A stretch of 64,000 nt of DNA, taken from assembly GCA_036269135.1 (NCBI GenBank), contig DATASQ010000008.1, positions 1 through 64,000 on the forward strand. Direction: 5' to 3'. How positions within the stretch are numbered: the first letter of the stretch is position 1; each line of letters begins with the position of its first letter. Positions 1 through 8,139 of this stretch are shown piece after piece. Origin of the DNA: Palsa-343 sp036269135. Its GTDB lineage: Bacteria; Acidobacteriota; Terriglobia; Terriglobales; Acidobacteriaceae. A model generated the notes under the pieces. That model was not told the DNA's origin. It saw only the letters and a list, made by a program, of their open reading frames with translations, and made no database searches. Both the position numbers and the translations under genes were made by a program.

Positions 1-90
<90 letters not shown>

Positions 91-135
91 AACCTGATGA
101 TTCCAACCGCAGGACGGAGGTCCGCGGAGGAATCG

Positions 136-165
136 GCTTCATGGCGCTCGAAAAGGCCATGAAGC
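136..165 (-). other. Leader hairpin upstream of 16S
   Basis: Perfect 10-bp inverted repeat: gcttcatggc pairs with gccatgaagc across a 10-base loop. It starts about 45 bases upstream of the 16S 5' end in the precursor transcript. It could be part of the RNase III processing stem or a leader stem; nothing in the sequence decides which. Confidence 0.5.
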
Positions 166-238
166 ACTAACATTGTGAGAATGAATGATCAAACCAGATC
201 TTTCCGTATTCTCACGACTGGCATGTTCAACCTGATTG

Positions 239-248
239 TCAAAGATCC
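239..248 (-). promoter_or_regulatory. boxA-like antitermination site
   Basis: On the minus strand the sequence reads GGATCTTTGA, eight of ten positions like the E. coli boxA TGCTCTTTGA. It is placed in the 16S leader, where NusB/NusE would bind nascent rRNA. The call rests on motif and position. Confidence 0.45.
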
Positions 249-705
249 TGACGGCACCCCGCCTGAGCGGACCGCTTTGGATCGAAGACCGCAACCACCC
301 AAACGGGGGATTGCATGTCCTCGAACTTGTTGCGCTTCAATTTTGCGCGAACTCTCCAAGACTATCCAATCTCGGCAGCATGTGTCAAGCGACGATGAAT
401 CCTGCTCGTTACCATGCCGGTTCGCTGCAAGCGGGTCGGCCCCCTCTGTCGGGACCAGACTCGTGAAGCGCCAAACTTAGAAAGACCATGCCGCAAGCAC
501 AGCTTGCGGGGGTGGCTGACCACCCTTGGAAAGGTTGGAGGCAAAAGGCACCTGCAACTTCCTGTCCTGCAATGGATTGTCTGTCGGGCTACGGTGCGCT
601 TTCAGCGCTGCGTCGGTCGAACAGAGCCGCCTCGCCTTTCAACATTCCCGGGGTTCATCTGAGCCCCTGATGGCGAAGCCTTTCCCACTGCTGCAATCGT
701 TCCTT

Positions 706-734
706 ACTTTAACATGTCCCGGTTGCTCTTGCAA
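706..734 (-). promoter_or_regulatory. Candidate rRNA operon promoter
   Basis: Minus-strand -35 TTGCAA (729-734) and -10 TAAAGT (706-711) are separated by exactly 17 bases. The -35 sits inside a small palindrome, ggttgc-tctt-gcaacc (721-736). It points at the 16S gene about 615 bases away and is the only good sigma70-like match I found upstream of it. Confidence 0.45.
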
Positions 735-831
735 CCCGCCATGGTTCAGAAGCGACTTGTTGATCCTACGTGACAGACGCAAGGAGCGCAACCGTGGAAA
801 ACTACGGGAAACCGTGGAAAACCCATGAAGA

Positions 832-1533
832 TCAATGCCGGGGGATCAGGCCGAGATCCGTGAGGCCGTTGACGAAGAACTGCATGGCCAGGGCGACCAG
901 CAGCAGGCCCATGATGCGGACCAGGATGCGGATGCCCGTCTCGCCGAGAAAGATCCGGATGCGGCCAGCGGCACTGAGCACGAGGAAGCTGAGGAACGCG
1001 GTCAGGGTAATGGAACCGAGGATCGCCAGCATCTGCCAGTGGTTGGGAGCCTGTCCGACGAGCACCATGACGCTAGAAATCGCGCCCGGGCCGGCCAGCA
1101 TGGGGATGCCCAGCGGCACGATGCCGGCATCCTCCTTTGCGGCCGCTTCCTGGGTGTCGTCCTGCGATTCCTGCGTAGGGGAGCGCTTCGCCTCCATCAT
1201 GTCAATGCCGATGAGGAGGAGGATGAGGCCGCCGGCGATCTCAAACGCAGGCAGCTTGATGCCGAAGAGGCTGAAGATGAACTGGCCTGCTAAAGCAAAG
1301 CTGGTCAGGACGATGAAGCAGGTAAGGGCGGCTTTCCAGGCCATCCGCCGGCGCCGCGCCGGATCGACGCCGGAAGTGATGGCAATGAACGCGGGGATGG
1401 CGGCAAAGGGATCGACCAGGAAAAAGATGGAACTGAGGGCCAGCAGGGAGAACTTCACATAGGTGGAGTTCAGCGCCTCCTCAGCGGCCGATGCCGGCGA
1501 AACCCAGGCCGCGATTTGCACCCAATGAACCAT
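832..1533 (-). CDS. MarC-family integral membrane protein
   Basis: About 233 residues, matching the usual size of the MarC/UPF0056 family. It has about six hydrophobic segments, with the family-typical early stretch FFLVDPFAAIPAFIAIT and the later GIPMLAGPGAISSVMVL. A charged loop rich in E, D, K and Q separates the two halves (around IDMMEAKRSPTQESQDD). The frame stays open upstream to 1821, but that extension is low-complexity and not MarC-like, so I start at the ATG preceded by AGGA. The molecular function of the family is unknown; early links to multiple antibiotic resistance were not upheld. It stands alone, with its 3' end facing the rRNA leader. Confidence 0.85.
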   Translation of the reverse strand: MVHWVQIAAWVSPASAAEEALNSTYVKFSLLALSSIFFLVDPFAAIPAFIAITSGVDPARRRRMAWKAALTCFIVLTSFALAGQFIFSLFGIKLPAFEIAGGLILLLIGIDMMEAKRSPTQESQDDTQEAAAKEDAGIVPLGIPMLAGPGAISSVMVLVGQAPNHWQMLAILGSITLTAFLSFLVLSAAGRIRIFLGETGIRILVRIMGLLLVALAMQFFVNGLTDLGLIPRH

Positions 1534-1928
1534 TTCCTGTGACTGTAAACCATTCTTTTGATGTGCAGTTACGGCGTGGGATGCAACTGCGCCCGCATTA
1601 AGGGAAAATCTTGCCTCGGCCAGCGGGGTGGAAGTACCGGACGGAGATGGTTGCCTGGCTGGAATTATCCGGCAAACGCCCTGAATTGAGCGGGCTGGAG
1701 GATCGGGCTCGCGTTTGGCCAGCACCGTGCATTTTCCCTGCAGCGCGCGGGGAGTGAGACGTTCTCGTTGCGCGGGCTGCTTTCCGCCCGTCGCAACCGC
1801 GCTGTTTCCGAAGCGCTCCACCGGTTTTCGATCAGGCGGGAACGTGCGCCTGAGCCTGCGGAGGCGAACGGTTCGGAGGCACTACAACTGATGCGGTCCA
1901 TCACGAAAGAGGAGAAATCAAGCCCACT
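1534..1928. other. Intergenic region, no gene identified
   Basis: About 395 bases between two divergently transcribed genes. Long frames cross it on the minus strand but show no family-like sequence. A short inverted repeat gcagtt...aactgc lies near 1566-1591 and could be an operator for either gene. A purine-rich AGAGGAG at about 1908 is the likely ribosome binding site of the gene starting at 1929. Confidence 0.4.
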
Positions 1929-2324
1929 ATGATGACCTACTCGAATCAACGAAAAGGGCCATTCGTCAATGCATCCATCCTGCTGGCAAGCGATTCCGAA
2001 CGCCACGGGAATTCCATGCACCAACTGCTCAGGGAGGATGGTTTCGCCATCGATTATGCGGGCAGCTATTCCGGAATCGACGACCACCTCCGGGGAAAGG
2101 CTTTCGACCTGATCCTGCTGGAGGTGACCGGCGAACACGCTGTGGAACCGGCGGTGGACGCGGCGCTGCGCGTGAAGCGCGCCAACGCAGGACAATTTGT
2201 CGGCTACCTTGCCGACGCGGATCTGGAAACCAGCGGACTAGCGGGCGATGCGATCTTCCCGCGCAACGCTGAGAAGCTTCGCCAGGCTCTGCGGCGCCTC
2301 GTCGCCGACGGGAGCGTCAAATAG
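1929..2324 (+). CDS. Degenerate response-regulator receiver protein
   Basis: 131 residues with a CheY-like layout: a first strand ASILLASDSERHG, where receivers have the acidic pair, helix QLLREDGFAIDYAGSYSGID, and a third strand AFDLILLEV. At the place of the phospho-accepting aspartate (normally ILLDV) the residue is glutamate, and the acidic pair of strand 1 is D/E-poor. The protein is therefore probably a pseudo-receiver locked in one state, or a divergent relative. It is a single domain with no output module. Two ATGs (1929, 1932) lie behind an AGAGGAG about 14 bases upstream. No kinase is adjacent. Family call moderately sure; function unknown. Confidence 0.6.
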   Translation: MMTYSNQRKGPFVNASILLASDSERHGNSMHQLLREDGFAIDYAGSYSGIDDHLRGKAFDLILLEVTGEHAVEPAVDAALRVKRANAGQFVGYLADADLETSGLAGDAIFPRNAEKLRQALRRLVADGSVK

Positions 2325-2426
2325 CAACTCCTCCCCGGCGGGCGGCCCTGCGCTGCCCGCCTCCTTCAGCCAAAATTCATCAGGGCAGAGTAGTCTGGCC
2401 GCGCTGTTTTTGCAGGAGGAAGGGGT

Positions 2427-3485
2427 GTGCGGATGAAGTTTCAAGGAACGAAAATACTGAGCTGTCTGAGCCTGGGAGGTTTGCTTTTGGCCGCGGCCGT
2501 GGGGGCCGCGCCGCTGCGCGCGCAGGACAGCAGCGGGCCTTTCCATGTGCAGGCGGAGTGGAAGATCGGGGGCGACGGATTCTGGGATTACATGGCGATC
2601 GATCCCGCCTCGAAGCTGCTGTACATCACGCACGGGGACCACGTGGTCGTCGTGAATACGCGGGAAGGTAAGCAGGTGGCGGACATCACCGGCCTGCACG
2701 GCACGCACGCCGTGGTGTTTTCTTCGGATGGCGTACACGGGTACATCACGGATGGCGGCGCCAATCAGGTAGCGGAGTTCAACCGGAAGACGAACACGAT
2801 CGAGAAGACAATCCCGGCGGGGACGGGTCCGGATGGAGCTGTCTTCGATCCCTCGACGAAAACGGTGTGGGCGTTCAATGGGCACAGCCACAACGCCACG
2901 GTGATCGACACCGCAAGCAACACGGTGGTGGCCACGGTGGCGCTGCCGGGCAAGCCGGAGTTCCCGGTGGCCGATGGCAAGGGCTATATCTACGACAACA
3001 TCGAGGACAAGAGCGAGATCGTAAAGATCAACGCGAAGACACATACGGTGGAAGCGACGTGGTCGATCCTGCCCTGCGAAGGACCGTCAGGTCTGGCGAT
3101 CGATCGCAAACACCGGCGTCTGTTCGCCGTCTGCGACGGAACGATGGCGGTGGTGGATACTGACAGCGGCAAAGTGGTGGCGACGCCAAAGATCGGCGAG
3201 GGGCCGGATGCCGCGCGCTTTTCGCCCAGGGATCAGTATGCCTTCAGCTCGAATGGCGAGGGCACGCTGACGGTGGTGCACGAGGACAGTCCGGACCACT
3301 ACACCGTGATCGAGAACCTGCCGACGAAGCGCGGGGCGCGGACGATGGCGATGGATCCCGACGGACAGCGGCTGTTCGTCACCACGGCGGAGTTCGGCCC
3401 GCGCCCGGCGCCGACGGCGGATCATCCGCATCCGCGGCCGACAATTGTGCCGGGGAGCTTCGAGGTGATTGCGATTGGGAAGTGA
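2427..3485 (+). CDS. Secreted YVTN/YncE-like beta-propeller protein
   Basis: 352 residues. An N-terminal signal peptide (hydrophobic LSLGGLLLAAAVGAAPLRAQ, cleavage likely after RAQ) is followed by repeated blades with the pattern 'VVVNTREGKQVADITGLHG... AVVFSSDG', 'NTIEKTIPAGTGPDGAVFD', 'NTVVATVALPGKPEFPV' and 'GKVVATPKIGEGPDAARFS', typical of YVTN propeller proteins. It probably acts in the periplasm or outside; substrate unknown. A GTG at 2427 (7 bases from AGGAGG) and an ATG at 2433 are both possible starts. A strong terminator follows at 3547, so the gene is probably monocistronic. Confidence 0.8.
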   Translation: MRMKFQGTKILSCLSLGGLLLAAAVGAAPLRAQDSSGPFHVQAEWKIGGDGFWDYMAIDPASKLLYITHGDHVVVVNTREGKQVADITGLHGTHAVVFSSDGVHGYITDGGANQVAEFNRKTNTIEKTIPAGTGPDGAVFDPSTKTVWAFNGHSHNATVIDTASNTVVATVALPGKPEFPVADGKGYIYDNIEDKSEIVKINAKTHTVEATWSILPCEGPSGLAIDRKHRRLFAVCDGTMAVVDTDSGKVVATPKIGEGPDAARFSPRDQYAFSSNGEGTLTVVHEDSPDHYTVIENLPTKRGARTMAMDPDGQRLFVTTAEFGPRPAPTADHPHPRPTIVPGSFEVIAIGK

Positions 3486-3546
3486 GCGAGCCCGTAGCCG
3501 GTAGCCTGTAGCGGGTTGCAGCCAACGGCTCGCAGCAATTTTGACA

Positions 3547-3575
3547 GAGCCTCGCGGGATGCGAGGCTCTTTTTT
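3547..3575 (+). terminator. Rho-independent terminator
   Basis: Perfect 9-bp stem gagcctcgc/gcgaggctc with loop gggat, followed by six T. It lies about 60 bases after the YVTN propeller gene and before the ABC importer genes. Confidence 0.93.
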
Positions 3576-3653
3576 GTCTCCGCGACGGTACCTGGATCGA
3601 GGGGAATCGTGGGGGCCGCGCATCTCCTACACTGTGGAAGCACGAGCTACGCC

Positions 3654-4418
3654 ATGAGCGCCGCCATCGAGTTCCGGGAAGTGAGCTTCGCGTTGCCGCA
3701 GGGGCGGCGGCTGCTGGAGCGGGTTTCGCTTGCGGTGGACGAGGGCACGACCACCGTGGTGCTGGGGCGAAGCGGGTCGGGCAAGACGACGCTGTTGCGC
3801 ACGGTAAACCGCATGGTCGAGGCGACGAGCGGGACGGTGCTGGTGGGCGGCACGGACGTGCGGCAGGCGGATCTGGTGCGGCTGCGGCGCGGGATCGGGT
3901 ATGTGATTCAGGAGACAGGGCTGTTTCCGCATATGACGGCGGAGCGCGATGTTGGGCTGGTGCTCGAGGCGGAAAAAACGCCGAAGGCGAATCGTCTGCG
4001 ACGGAGCCATGAACTTTTGGCGGCGGTAGGCCTTGATCCGGAACAGTTCTCGCGGCGGTATCCGCATCAGCTCTCGGGTGGGCAGCGGCAGCGGGTGGGG
4101 CTGGCTCGGGCTTTGGCGGCCGATCCGCCGGTGCTGCTGATGGATGAGCCGTTTGGGGCGCTCGATCCGCTGACCCGCGCGGAGATGCAGGACATGTTGG
4201 GCAGACTGCTGCGGCAACTGCGGAAGACGGTGCTGCTGGTGACCCACGATCTGGATGAGGCGCTGCTGCTGGGCGATCGGATCGTGCTGCTCGATCAGGG
4301 ACGCGTCGTCGCGCATCTGGAGCCCGAGGCGTTTCTGCAGTCGCGTGAGACAGCGGTGATGGAGTATGTGCGTGCCTTTCATCGGGGCGAGCGTCGAGCG
4401 GCGGAGGAGCAGCGATGA
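3654..4418 (+). CDS. opuCA: Osmoprotectant/glycine-betaine ABC importer, ATPase
   Basis: 254-residue ATP-binding subunit. Walker A GRSGSGKTTLL, Q-loop YVIQETGLFPHMT, signature LSGGQRQRVGLARAL, Walker B VLLMDEPFGALDP and H-loop LVTHDLDEA are all intact. 'IQETGLFPHMT' and 'DEPFGALDPLTR' are characteristic of the OpuCA/ProV/OsmV group. The C-terminal CBS pair found in many OpuCA proteins is absent, so gating by ionic strength through CBS is not expected here. The ATG at 3654 is where similarity begins; upstream sequence crosses the preceding terminator. The stop overlaps the permease start by four bases (ATGA), indicating translational coupling. The gene symbol is by family; the real substrate (glycine betaine, choline, carnitine or a thiol) is not proven. 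Confidence 0.9.
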   Translation: MSAAIEFREVSFALPQGRRLLERVSLAVDEGTTTVVLGRSGSGKTTLLRTVNRMVEATSGTVLVGGTDVRQADLVRLRRGIGYVIQETGLFPHMTAERDVGLVLEAEKTPKANRLRRSHELLAAVGLDPEQFSRRYPHQLSGGQRQRVGLARALAADPPVLLMDEPFGALDPLTRAEMQDMLGRLLRQLRKTVLLVTHDLDEALLLGDRIVLLDQGRVVAHLEPEAFLQSRETAVMEYVRAFHRGERRAAEEQR

Positions 4419-5059
4419 GCGGATTTCTCAGTCGGTATGGCGGCGAGATCGGCATCCTGACGCTGGAGCACCTTTGGCTGACCGGCGCTGCGATGCTGTG
4501 GGCGACGGCGATTGCGGTTCCGGCGGGTGTGTGGCTGACGCGGCGTCCACGCTGGGCGAAGCCGGTGATCGGCGTGGCCAATGTGCTGCAGACGATTCCG
4601 TCGCTGGCGATGTTCGGGTTTCTGCTGCCGCTGCCGTGGCTGGGTGAGCGCGCGGCGCGCGTGGCCATTGTGGCGCTGACCGCATATGCGCTGCTGCCGG
4701 TTTTGCGCAATACGTATGCAGGCATTGAAGGCATCGATCCATCGCTGTTGTCGGTGGCGCGAGCGCTGGGCCTGACCGGCGCACAGCGGTTCTTCAAGGT
4801 GGAGCTTCCGCTGGCGGCTTCGTTTATCCTGGCTGGATTGCGAACCGCGACGGTGACCTGTGTGGGCATTGCGACCATTGCCGCGGCTGTTGGCGCTGGC
4901 GGGCTGGGCGAGCTGATCTTTCGCGGCGTCGCGTCGATTGATAATCGGCTGATTCTGGCTGGAGCGATTCCCGCCGCGCTTTTGGCTCTGGCGGTGGATG
5001 GAGCGTTGGGGCTGCTGGAGCGATGGTTCCGCATTCCGGCTGCGAAGGCCGCGCCATGA
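4415..5059 (+). CDS. opuCB: Osmoprotectant ABC importer, permease
   Basis: 214-residue inner-membrane permease with about five to six transmembrane segments and the binding-protein-dependent transport (EAA) loop around GIDPSLLSVARALGLTGAQR. The stretch NVLQTIPSLAMFGFLLPL is typical of OpuCB/OsmW/YehW permeases. It is the only permease gene of the set, so the transporter is probably a homodimeric permease with two ATPase subunits. It overlaps the ATPase gene (4415-4418) and the binding-protein gene (5056-5059) by ATGA each, a tightly coupled operon. Confidence 0.9.
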   Translation: MSGFLSRYGGEIGILTLEHLWLTGAAMLWATAIAVPAGVWLTRRPRWAKPVIGVANVLQTIPSLAMFGFLLPLPWLGERAARVAIVALTAYALLPVLRNTYAGIEGIDPSLLSVARALGLTGAQRFFKVELPLAASFILAGLRTATVTCVGIATIAAAVGAGGLGELIFRGVASIDNRLILAGAIPAALLALAVDGALGLLERWFRIPAAKAAP

Positions 5060-5940
5060 ATCGTCGGGAATTTGTGGCAGCGTCGGTTGCGTTTTGCGCC
5101 GAGCTGGCTGGCTGTTCTCCGCCACGGCCGAATCATCCGGTGATTGGGGCGAAGAATTTTACGGAACAGGTGGTTCTGGGCGAGTTGCTGGCTCAGGAGA
5201 TCGAGGCGAAAGCGCATCTGCCGGTGGAACGGCGCTTTTATTTGGCCGGCAGTTACATTTGCAGTCAGGCGCTGGTTGCAGGCAGGATCGACGCTTATGT
5301 GGAGTACACAGGAACGGCGCTGACGGCGATTTTGAAGCAGCCGCTGGATCGCGATCCGGAACGCGTGCTGGAGACGGTTCGGCGACTCTACCAGCAGAAG
5401 GATCAGGTGACGGTTGAACCTCCGCTGGGTTTTCAGAACACCTTTGCCATGGTGATTCGCGGCGACGAGGCTCGGCGGCTGCACTTGACCACGCTGAGCC
5501 AGGCGGCAAAGGTCACGCCTGCGTGGCATCTGGGCGTTGGGTATGAGTTTGAGCAGAGGCCGGATGGATTGCCGGGTCTGGAGAAGGCGTATGGGCTGAA
5601 ATTCGCCGGATCGCCTCGCGTGATGGATCTGGGACTTCTGTATCGAGCGCTGAACGAACGTCAGGTGGACATGATTGCGGCGAATTCGACCGATGGACAG
5701 ATTCCCGAGTTTGGGCTGACCGTTTTGGAGGACGATCGGCATTACTTTCCTCCTTACCAGGCTGTGCCGCTGGTGCGCGATGCGGCTTTCCGGCGCTGGC
5801 CTGAGGTTGGAGTCGCGGCACAATCGCTGTCTGGCAAGGTGGATGCCGATGCGATGCGCGCGATGAATGAGGCTGTCGATGCGCAGCATCGCGATCCAGC
5901 CGACGTGGTGCGGCAGTTTCGAGCGAGCCACGGACTGTAG
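5056..5940 (+). CDS. opuCC: Osmoprotectant ABC importer, binding lipoprotein
   Basis: 294 residues. The N-terminus MNRREFVAASVAFCAELAGC carries a twin-arginine-like RR and a lipobox (LAGC), so it is probably a lipid-anchored periplasmic binding protein. The OpuAC-type domain starts at VIGAKNFTEQVVLGELLAQ, a hallmark of the OpuCC/OsmF/YehZ family, and has VEYTGTALTAILKQ and the late LSGKVDADAMRAMNEAVD. An in-frame ATG at 5023 would add residues with no signal-like character; the ATG at 5056 overlaps the permease stop and is preferred. It is the last gene of the operon. Confidence 0.9.
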   Translation: MNRREFVAASVAFCAELAGCSPPRPNHPVIGAKNFTEQVVLGELLAQEIEAKAHLPVERRFYLAGSYICSQALVAGRIDAYVEYTGTALTAILKQPLDRDPERVLETVRRLYQQKDQVTVEPPLGFQNTFAMVIRGDEARRLHLTTLSQAAKVTPAWHLGVGYEFEQRPDGLPGLEKAYGLKFAGSPRVMDLGLLYRALNERQVDMIAANSTDGQIPEFGLTVLEDDRHYFPPYQAVPLVRDAAFRRWPEVGVAAQSLSGKVDADAMRAMNEAVDAQHRDPADVVRQFRASHGL

Positions 5941-5941
5941 A

Positions 5942-5972
5942 CCCCCCTCCCCCCTCCCCCCTCCCCCTCCCT
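5942..5972. other. C-rich tract with G-quadruplex potential on the minus strand
   Basis: Directly after the stop codon of the binding-protein gene there are five runs of three to six C separated by single T. The minus strand therefore has five G-runs with one-base linkers, a textbook G-quadruplex-forming pattern. It begins the roughly 830-base gene-free stretch up to 6773, which also holds hairpins and direct repeats listed separately. I saw no gene in that stretch. Confidence 0.7.
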
Positions 5973-6065
5973 TCGTGGTTTGTGTTTGATTCTGCGGGAG
6001 TTGCGGGTTGGGCTGTTGGAGGGGTATGCGGCAAACGGCTGATCCCAGAGCAGATGCTTGCGGGG

Positions 6066-6104
6066 CTCCAGTGCTGCATTCGCGGCGGGACTGCAGCACT
6101 GGAG
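6066..6104. repeat. 13-bp perfect inverted repeat
   Basis: ctccagtgctgca (6066-6078) is the exact reverse complement of tgcagcactggag (6092-6104), with a 13-base loop. A partly similar segment (gctgcattcg) recurs near 6152. There is no T-run, so it is not a classic terminator. It may be an intergenic repeat element or a regulator site. Confidence 0.65.
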
Positions 6105-6292
6105 GATGGAAGGGCTTTCGTGTTTGATTGCGGAGCACTTCGCTCGAGGCCGGAATGCTGCATTCGTGACCGTATCCCCCAGTGCCAGACCGGAATTGGC
6201 GGTCTTGGCCTCCCACCCTCTCGCCAAAACCGGGCGAGAAGGATGGGGCACCCGAGTATTTCGCTGACTTCCATCGCAAGACCTCAAAAGCG

Positions 6293-6318
6293 AAAAGGCC
6301 GCTCCGCGGCGGCCTTTT
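6293..6318 (+). terminator. Hairpin, possible bidirectional terminator
   Basis: Perfect 10-bp stem aaaaggccgc/gcggcctttt with a six-base loop. The A-run on one side and T-run on the other would work in both directions. It lies about 350 bases after the ABC importer operon. A close relative of this hairpin recurs at 6730-6752. Confidence 0.6.
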
Positions 6319-6497
6319 CGGAGGGGAAAAACTTTTTTCTCCCCCTATTTTTAGAATACCAAGTCTGAGCCCGTTTCCTGCCAGTTTTGCGAGGGAATTT
6401 TGGCGTGGAAGTTGTTTTGTATCAAGCGTTGTTACTTTCGTCAGGGCGAGCGGGGCTTGACACTTTTTCCACAATTGGGCGGAAAAGTGCGCAATCG

Positions 6498-6545
6498 AGC
6501 TGGTAGCTGGTGGCGTGGTGTCCCGGAAGTTTCTTTCTCAGCAGG
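6498..6545. repeat. 48-bp direct repeat, copy 1
   Basis: This 48-base segment starting agctggtagctggtgg and ending tttctttctcagcagg recurs at 6669-6716 with one base changed (c to t). The spacing is 171 bases. Between the copies are an 8-bp hairpin (ccccaaac at 6580 with gtttgggg at 6596) and a cgggacac motif that mirrors gtgtcccg inside the repeat. Confidence 0.8.
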
Positions 6546-6668
6546 AGGGAAGAGCAACCGCAGATTCTTCTCTTACCACCCCCAAACTGAACGACGTTTG
6601 GGGCCCCGTGCGTTCAGAATGACAGCCGTAAGGGGTATAGGAATTTCAGGGACGGGACACTAGCTGGT

Positions 6669-6716
6669 AGCTGGTAGCTGGTGGTGTGGTGTCCCGGAAG
6701 TTTCTTTCTCAGCAGG
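6669..6716. repeat. 48-bp direct repeat, copy 2
   Basis: Second copy of the repeat at 6498-6545, 47 of 48 bases identical. It is preceded by a further agctggt iteration, so the left part is itself a short tandem repeat. It ends just before the terminator hairpin of the propeller gene cluster. Confidence 0.8.
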
Positions 6717-6729
6717 CGCGCGAAAAGGA

Positions 6730-6752
6730 AAAGGCCGCGCGAGGCGGCCTTT
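6730..6752 (-). terminator. Terminator of the propeller lipoprotein cluster
   Basis: 9-bp stem aaaggccgc/gcggccttt with loop gcgag. On the minus strand it is followed by TTTCCTTTT. It lies 22 bases after the stop of the last propeller gene (ends 6774), so it is well placed to end that transcript. Confidence 0.75.
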
Positions 6753-6773
6753 GGAATTGCGCATCACAGGAGT

Positions 6774-8036
6774 TTAGCCGCCGGCGGTGACCGGTACGGT
6801 CTGGATGGCGTGATTGCCGTGGGGAACGGCGGTTACACAGGTCGGATGACCGACAGCGTTATAGGGCGAGTTCTGGATGTTCGCAAGGATGCCGGTGTTG
6901 GGATTGAGCATGCCGCCCTGAATGTAGTCACCGGTGGCATCGGTGGTATAGACGAAGCGGCCGAAGGCCGGATCGACGACGACGCAGGTGGGGCCGGCTC
7001 CGTCGGTAGCAAATGTGGAGGAGGAGAGGCCGGTGGGCTGGCCGGTAGCCTGGGAGATGGTGTACTCGTTGAGGCTGGAGGCGTTGTAGTTGCTGACGTA
7101 GAGATATTCGTCGCGCGGATCCACGGTGACACTGACGGGAAAAGTGCCGGTGGAGAACGGGCCATCGATGAGAGGCGAGAGAGAACCGTCCTTGAGGATG
7201 TCGTAGACGATGAGCTGGTTCTGCACGCTGTCTGTGGTGTAGACGAAGCGGCTGGTCTGGTCGACGGCAATGCCGGTGGGGGTAGTGCCCGCGGCGAAGG
7301 GGCTGCCGGGCACTTTGGCCAGCGAGCCGGCCGAATTGACGGAGAAGGCCGAGATGGTTCCCTGGGCGGGGCAGGTGGCGGGCCGCACCGGGGCCGTCCC
7401 GTTGGTGGGGGGCGATGTGGTGACGATAACGGCGTTGGTATTGGAGACATACGCATAGCTGCCGTCAGGGGCGACGGCCACACCGCCGGGGAAACACTGC
7501 ACGGCGGAGTAGTTGAGCCCGGCGCTGAGGACAGGGTTGGCGAGGGTGCCGTCGGCGTTGACGGGATAGACGACCAGGGCGCCGGGGCCGGGGGTGGCGT
7601 CGCTGAAGCCCGGGGCGTAGTAGTCGAGGACGAAGAGCAGGGTGCCGGTGGCATTCATGGCCACGGAGACGGGCTCTTTGCCGGGGGTGGTGTAGCTCTT
7701 GCCGAGGGCGAGCTGGCCGTCGGTGCCGATGGTGTACACGACGATGTTGCTGCTGTCGTGATTGGCGACGTAGAGGTACTGCTGGTTGGGCGAGGCGACG
7801 AGAGCGACGGGATTGGAGCCGGAGTCAGGGAAGGGAGAGCCGGCAACGAGGCTGAGGGCGCCGGATTCGGAATCGACGTGATAGGAGGAGACCTCGCCGT
7901 TGGTGCTGCCGGCGCCATTGGACGTGACAAAGACATAGTCAATGGTCTGGCTGGGGCTGCAGGAAGTGACGCCCAGGCCCAATCCCAAACACGCGGTGAC
8001 GGCCAGCGAAACCTGACCGATGGTTTTCCACTTCAT
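6774..8036 (-). CDS. Beta-propeller lipoprotein, lactonase-like, copy 3
   Basis: 420 residues. The N-terminus MKWKTIGQVSLAVTACLG with a lipobox-like VTSC predicts a lipoprotein. The body is a seven-bladed propeller of the 6-phosphogluconolactonase (lactonase) or YVTN type, with recurring blades such as YLYVANHDSSNIVVYTIG, FVYTTDSVQNQLIVYDI and EYLYVSNYNASSLNEYTIS. Several blades pair an extracted value with 'SPF...GSNPVALVASPN'. Enzymatic lactonase activity is not implied; many relatives are uncharacterised surface proteins. It is the third and last gene of a tandem array with 8140-9423 and 9444-10769, all reading left from a shared upstream region. Confidence 0.8.
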   Translation of the reverse strand: MKWKTIGQVSLAVTACLGLGLGVTSCSPSQTIDYVFVTSNGAGSTNGEVSSYHVDSESGALSLVAGSPFPDSGSNPVALVASPNQQYLYVANHDSSNIVVYTIGTDGQLALGKSYTTPGKEPVSVAMNATGTLLFVLDYYAPGFSDATPGPGALVVYPVNADGTLANPVLSAGLNYSAVQCFPGGVAVAPDGSYAYVSNTNAVIVTTSPPTNGTAPVRPATCPAQGTISAFSVNSAGSLAKVPGSPFAAGTTPTGIAVDQTSRFVYTTDSVQNQLIVYDILKDGSLSPLIDGPFSTGTFPVSVTVDPRDEYLYVSNYNASSLNEYTISQATGQPTGLSSSTFATDGAGPTCVVVDPAFGRFVYTTDATGDYIQGGMLNPNTGILANIQNSPYNAVGHPTCVTAVPHGNHAIQTVPVTAGG

Positions 8037-8139
8037 GCTGTTCCTTCGTCCCTGATGGGAGCTGCCTTTACGGGATTGCTCCCGGTCATTCTAAATTCCG
8101 GAACGACATCTCCGGAGAAAAGTCACAGGCCCAGTCTCA

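Larger units (their letters stand above)
91..705 (-). other. Long leader of the rRNA transcript
   Basis: About 615 bases lie between the candidate rRNA promoter and the 16S 5' end, with no convincing protein gene; the short frames here have no ribosome binding site and no family resemblance. Two leader-like elements are visible on the minus strand. A boxA-like GGATCTTTGA lies at 239-248. A hairpin with 10-bp arms lies at 136-145 and 156-165. Both are expected of a processed, antiterminated rRNA leader. The long length is notable, but the assignment rests on position and these motifs only. Confidence 0.6.

Noticed and set aside
1534..1821. Longer MarC start at 1821
   Set aside because: The extra 96 residues are unlike the family and would precede the first membrane segment without signal; the family length fits the start at 1533.
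3379..6474. 1,031-residue frame on the minus strand across the ABC importer
   Set aside because: Low-complexity Pro/Ala/Arg/Ser text antisense to three genes with intact motifs; a high-GC shadow.
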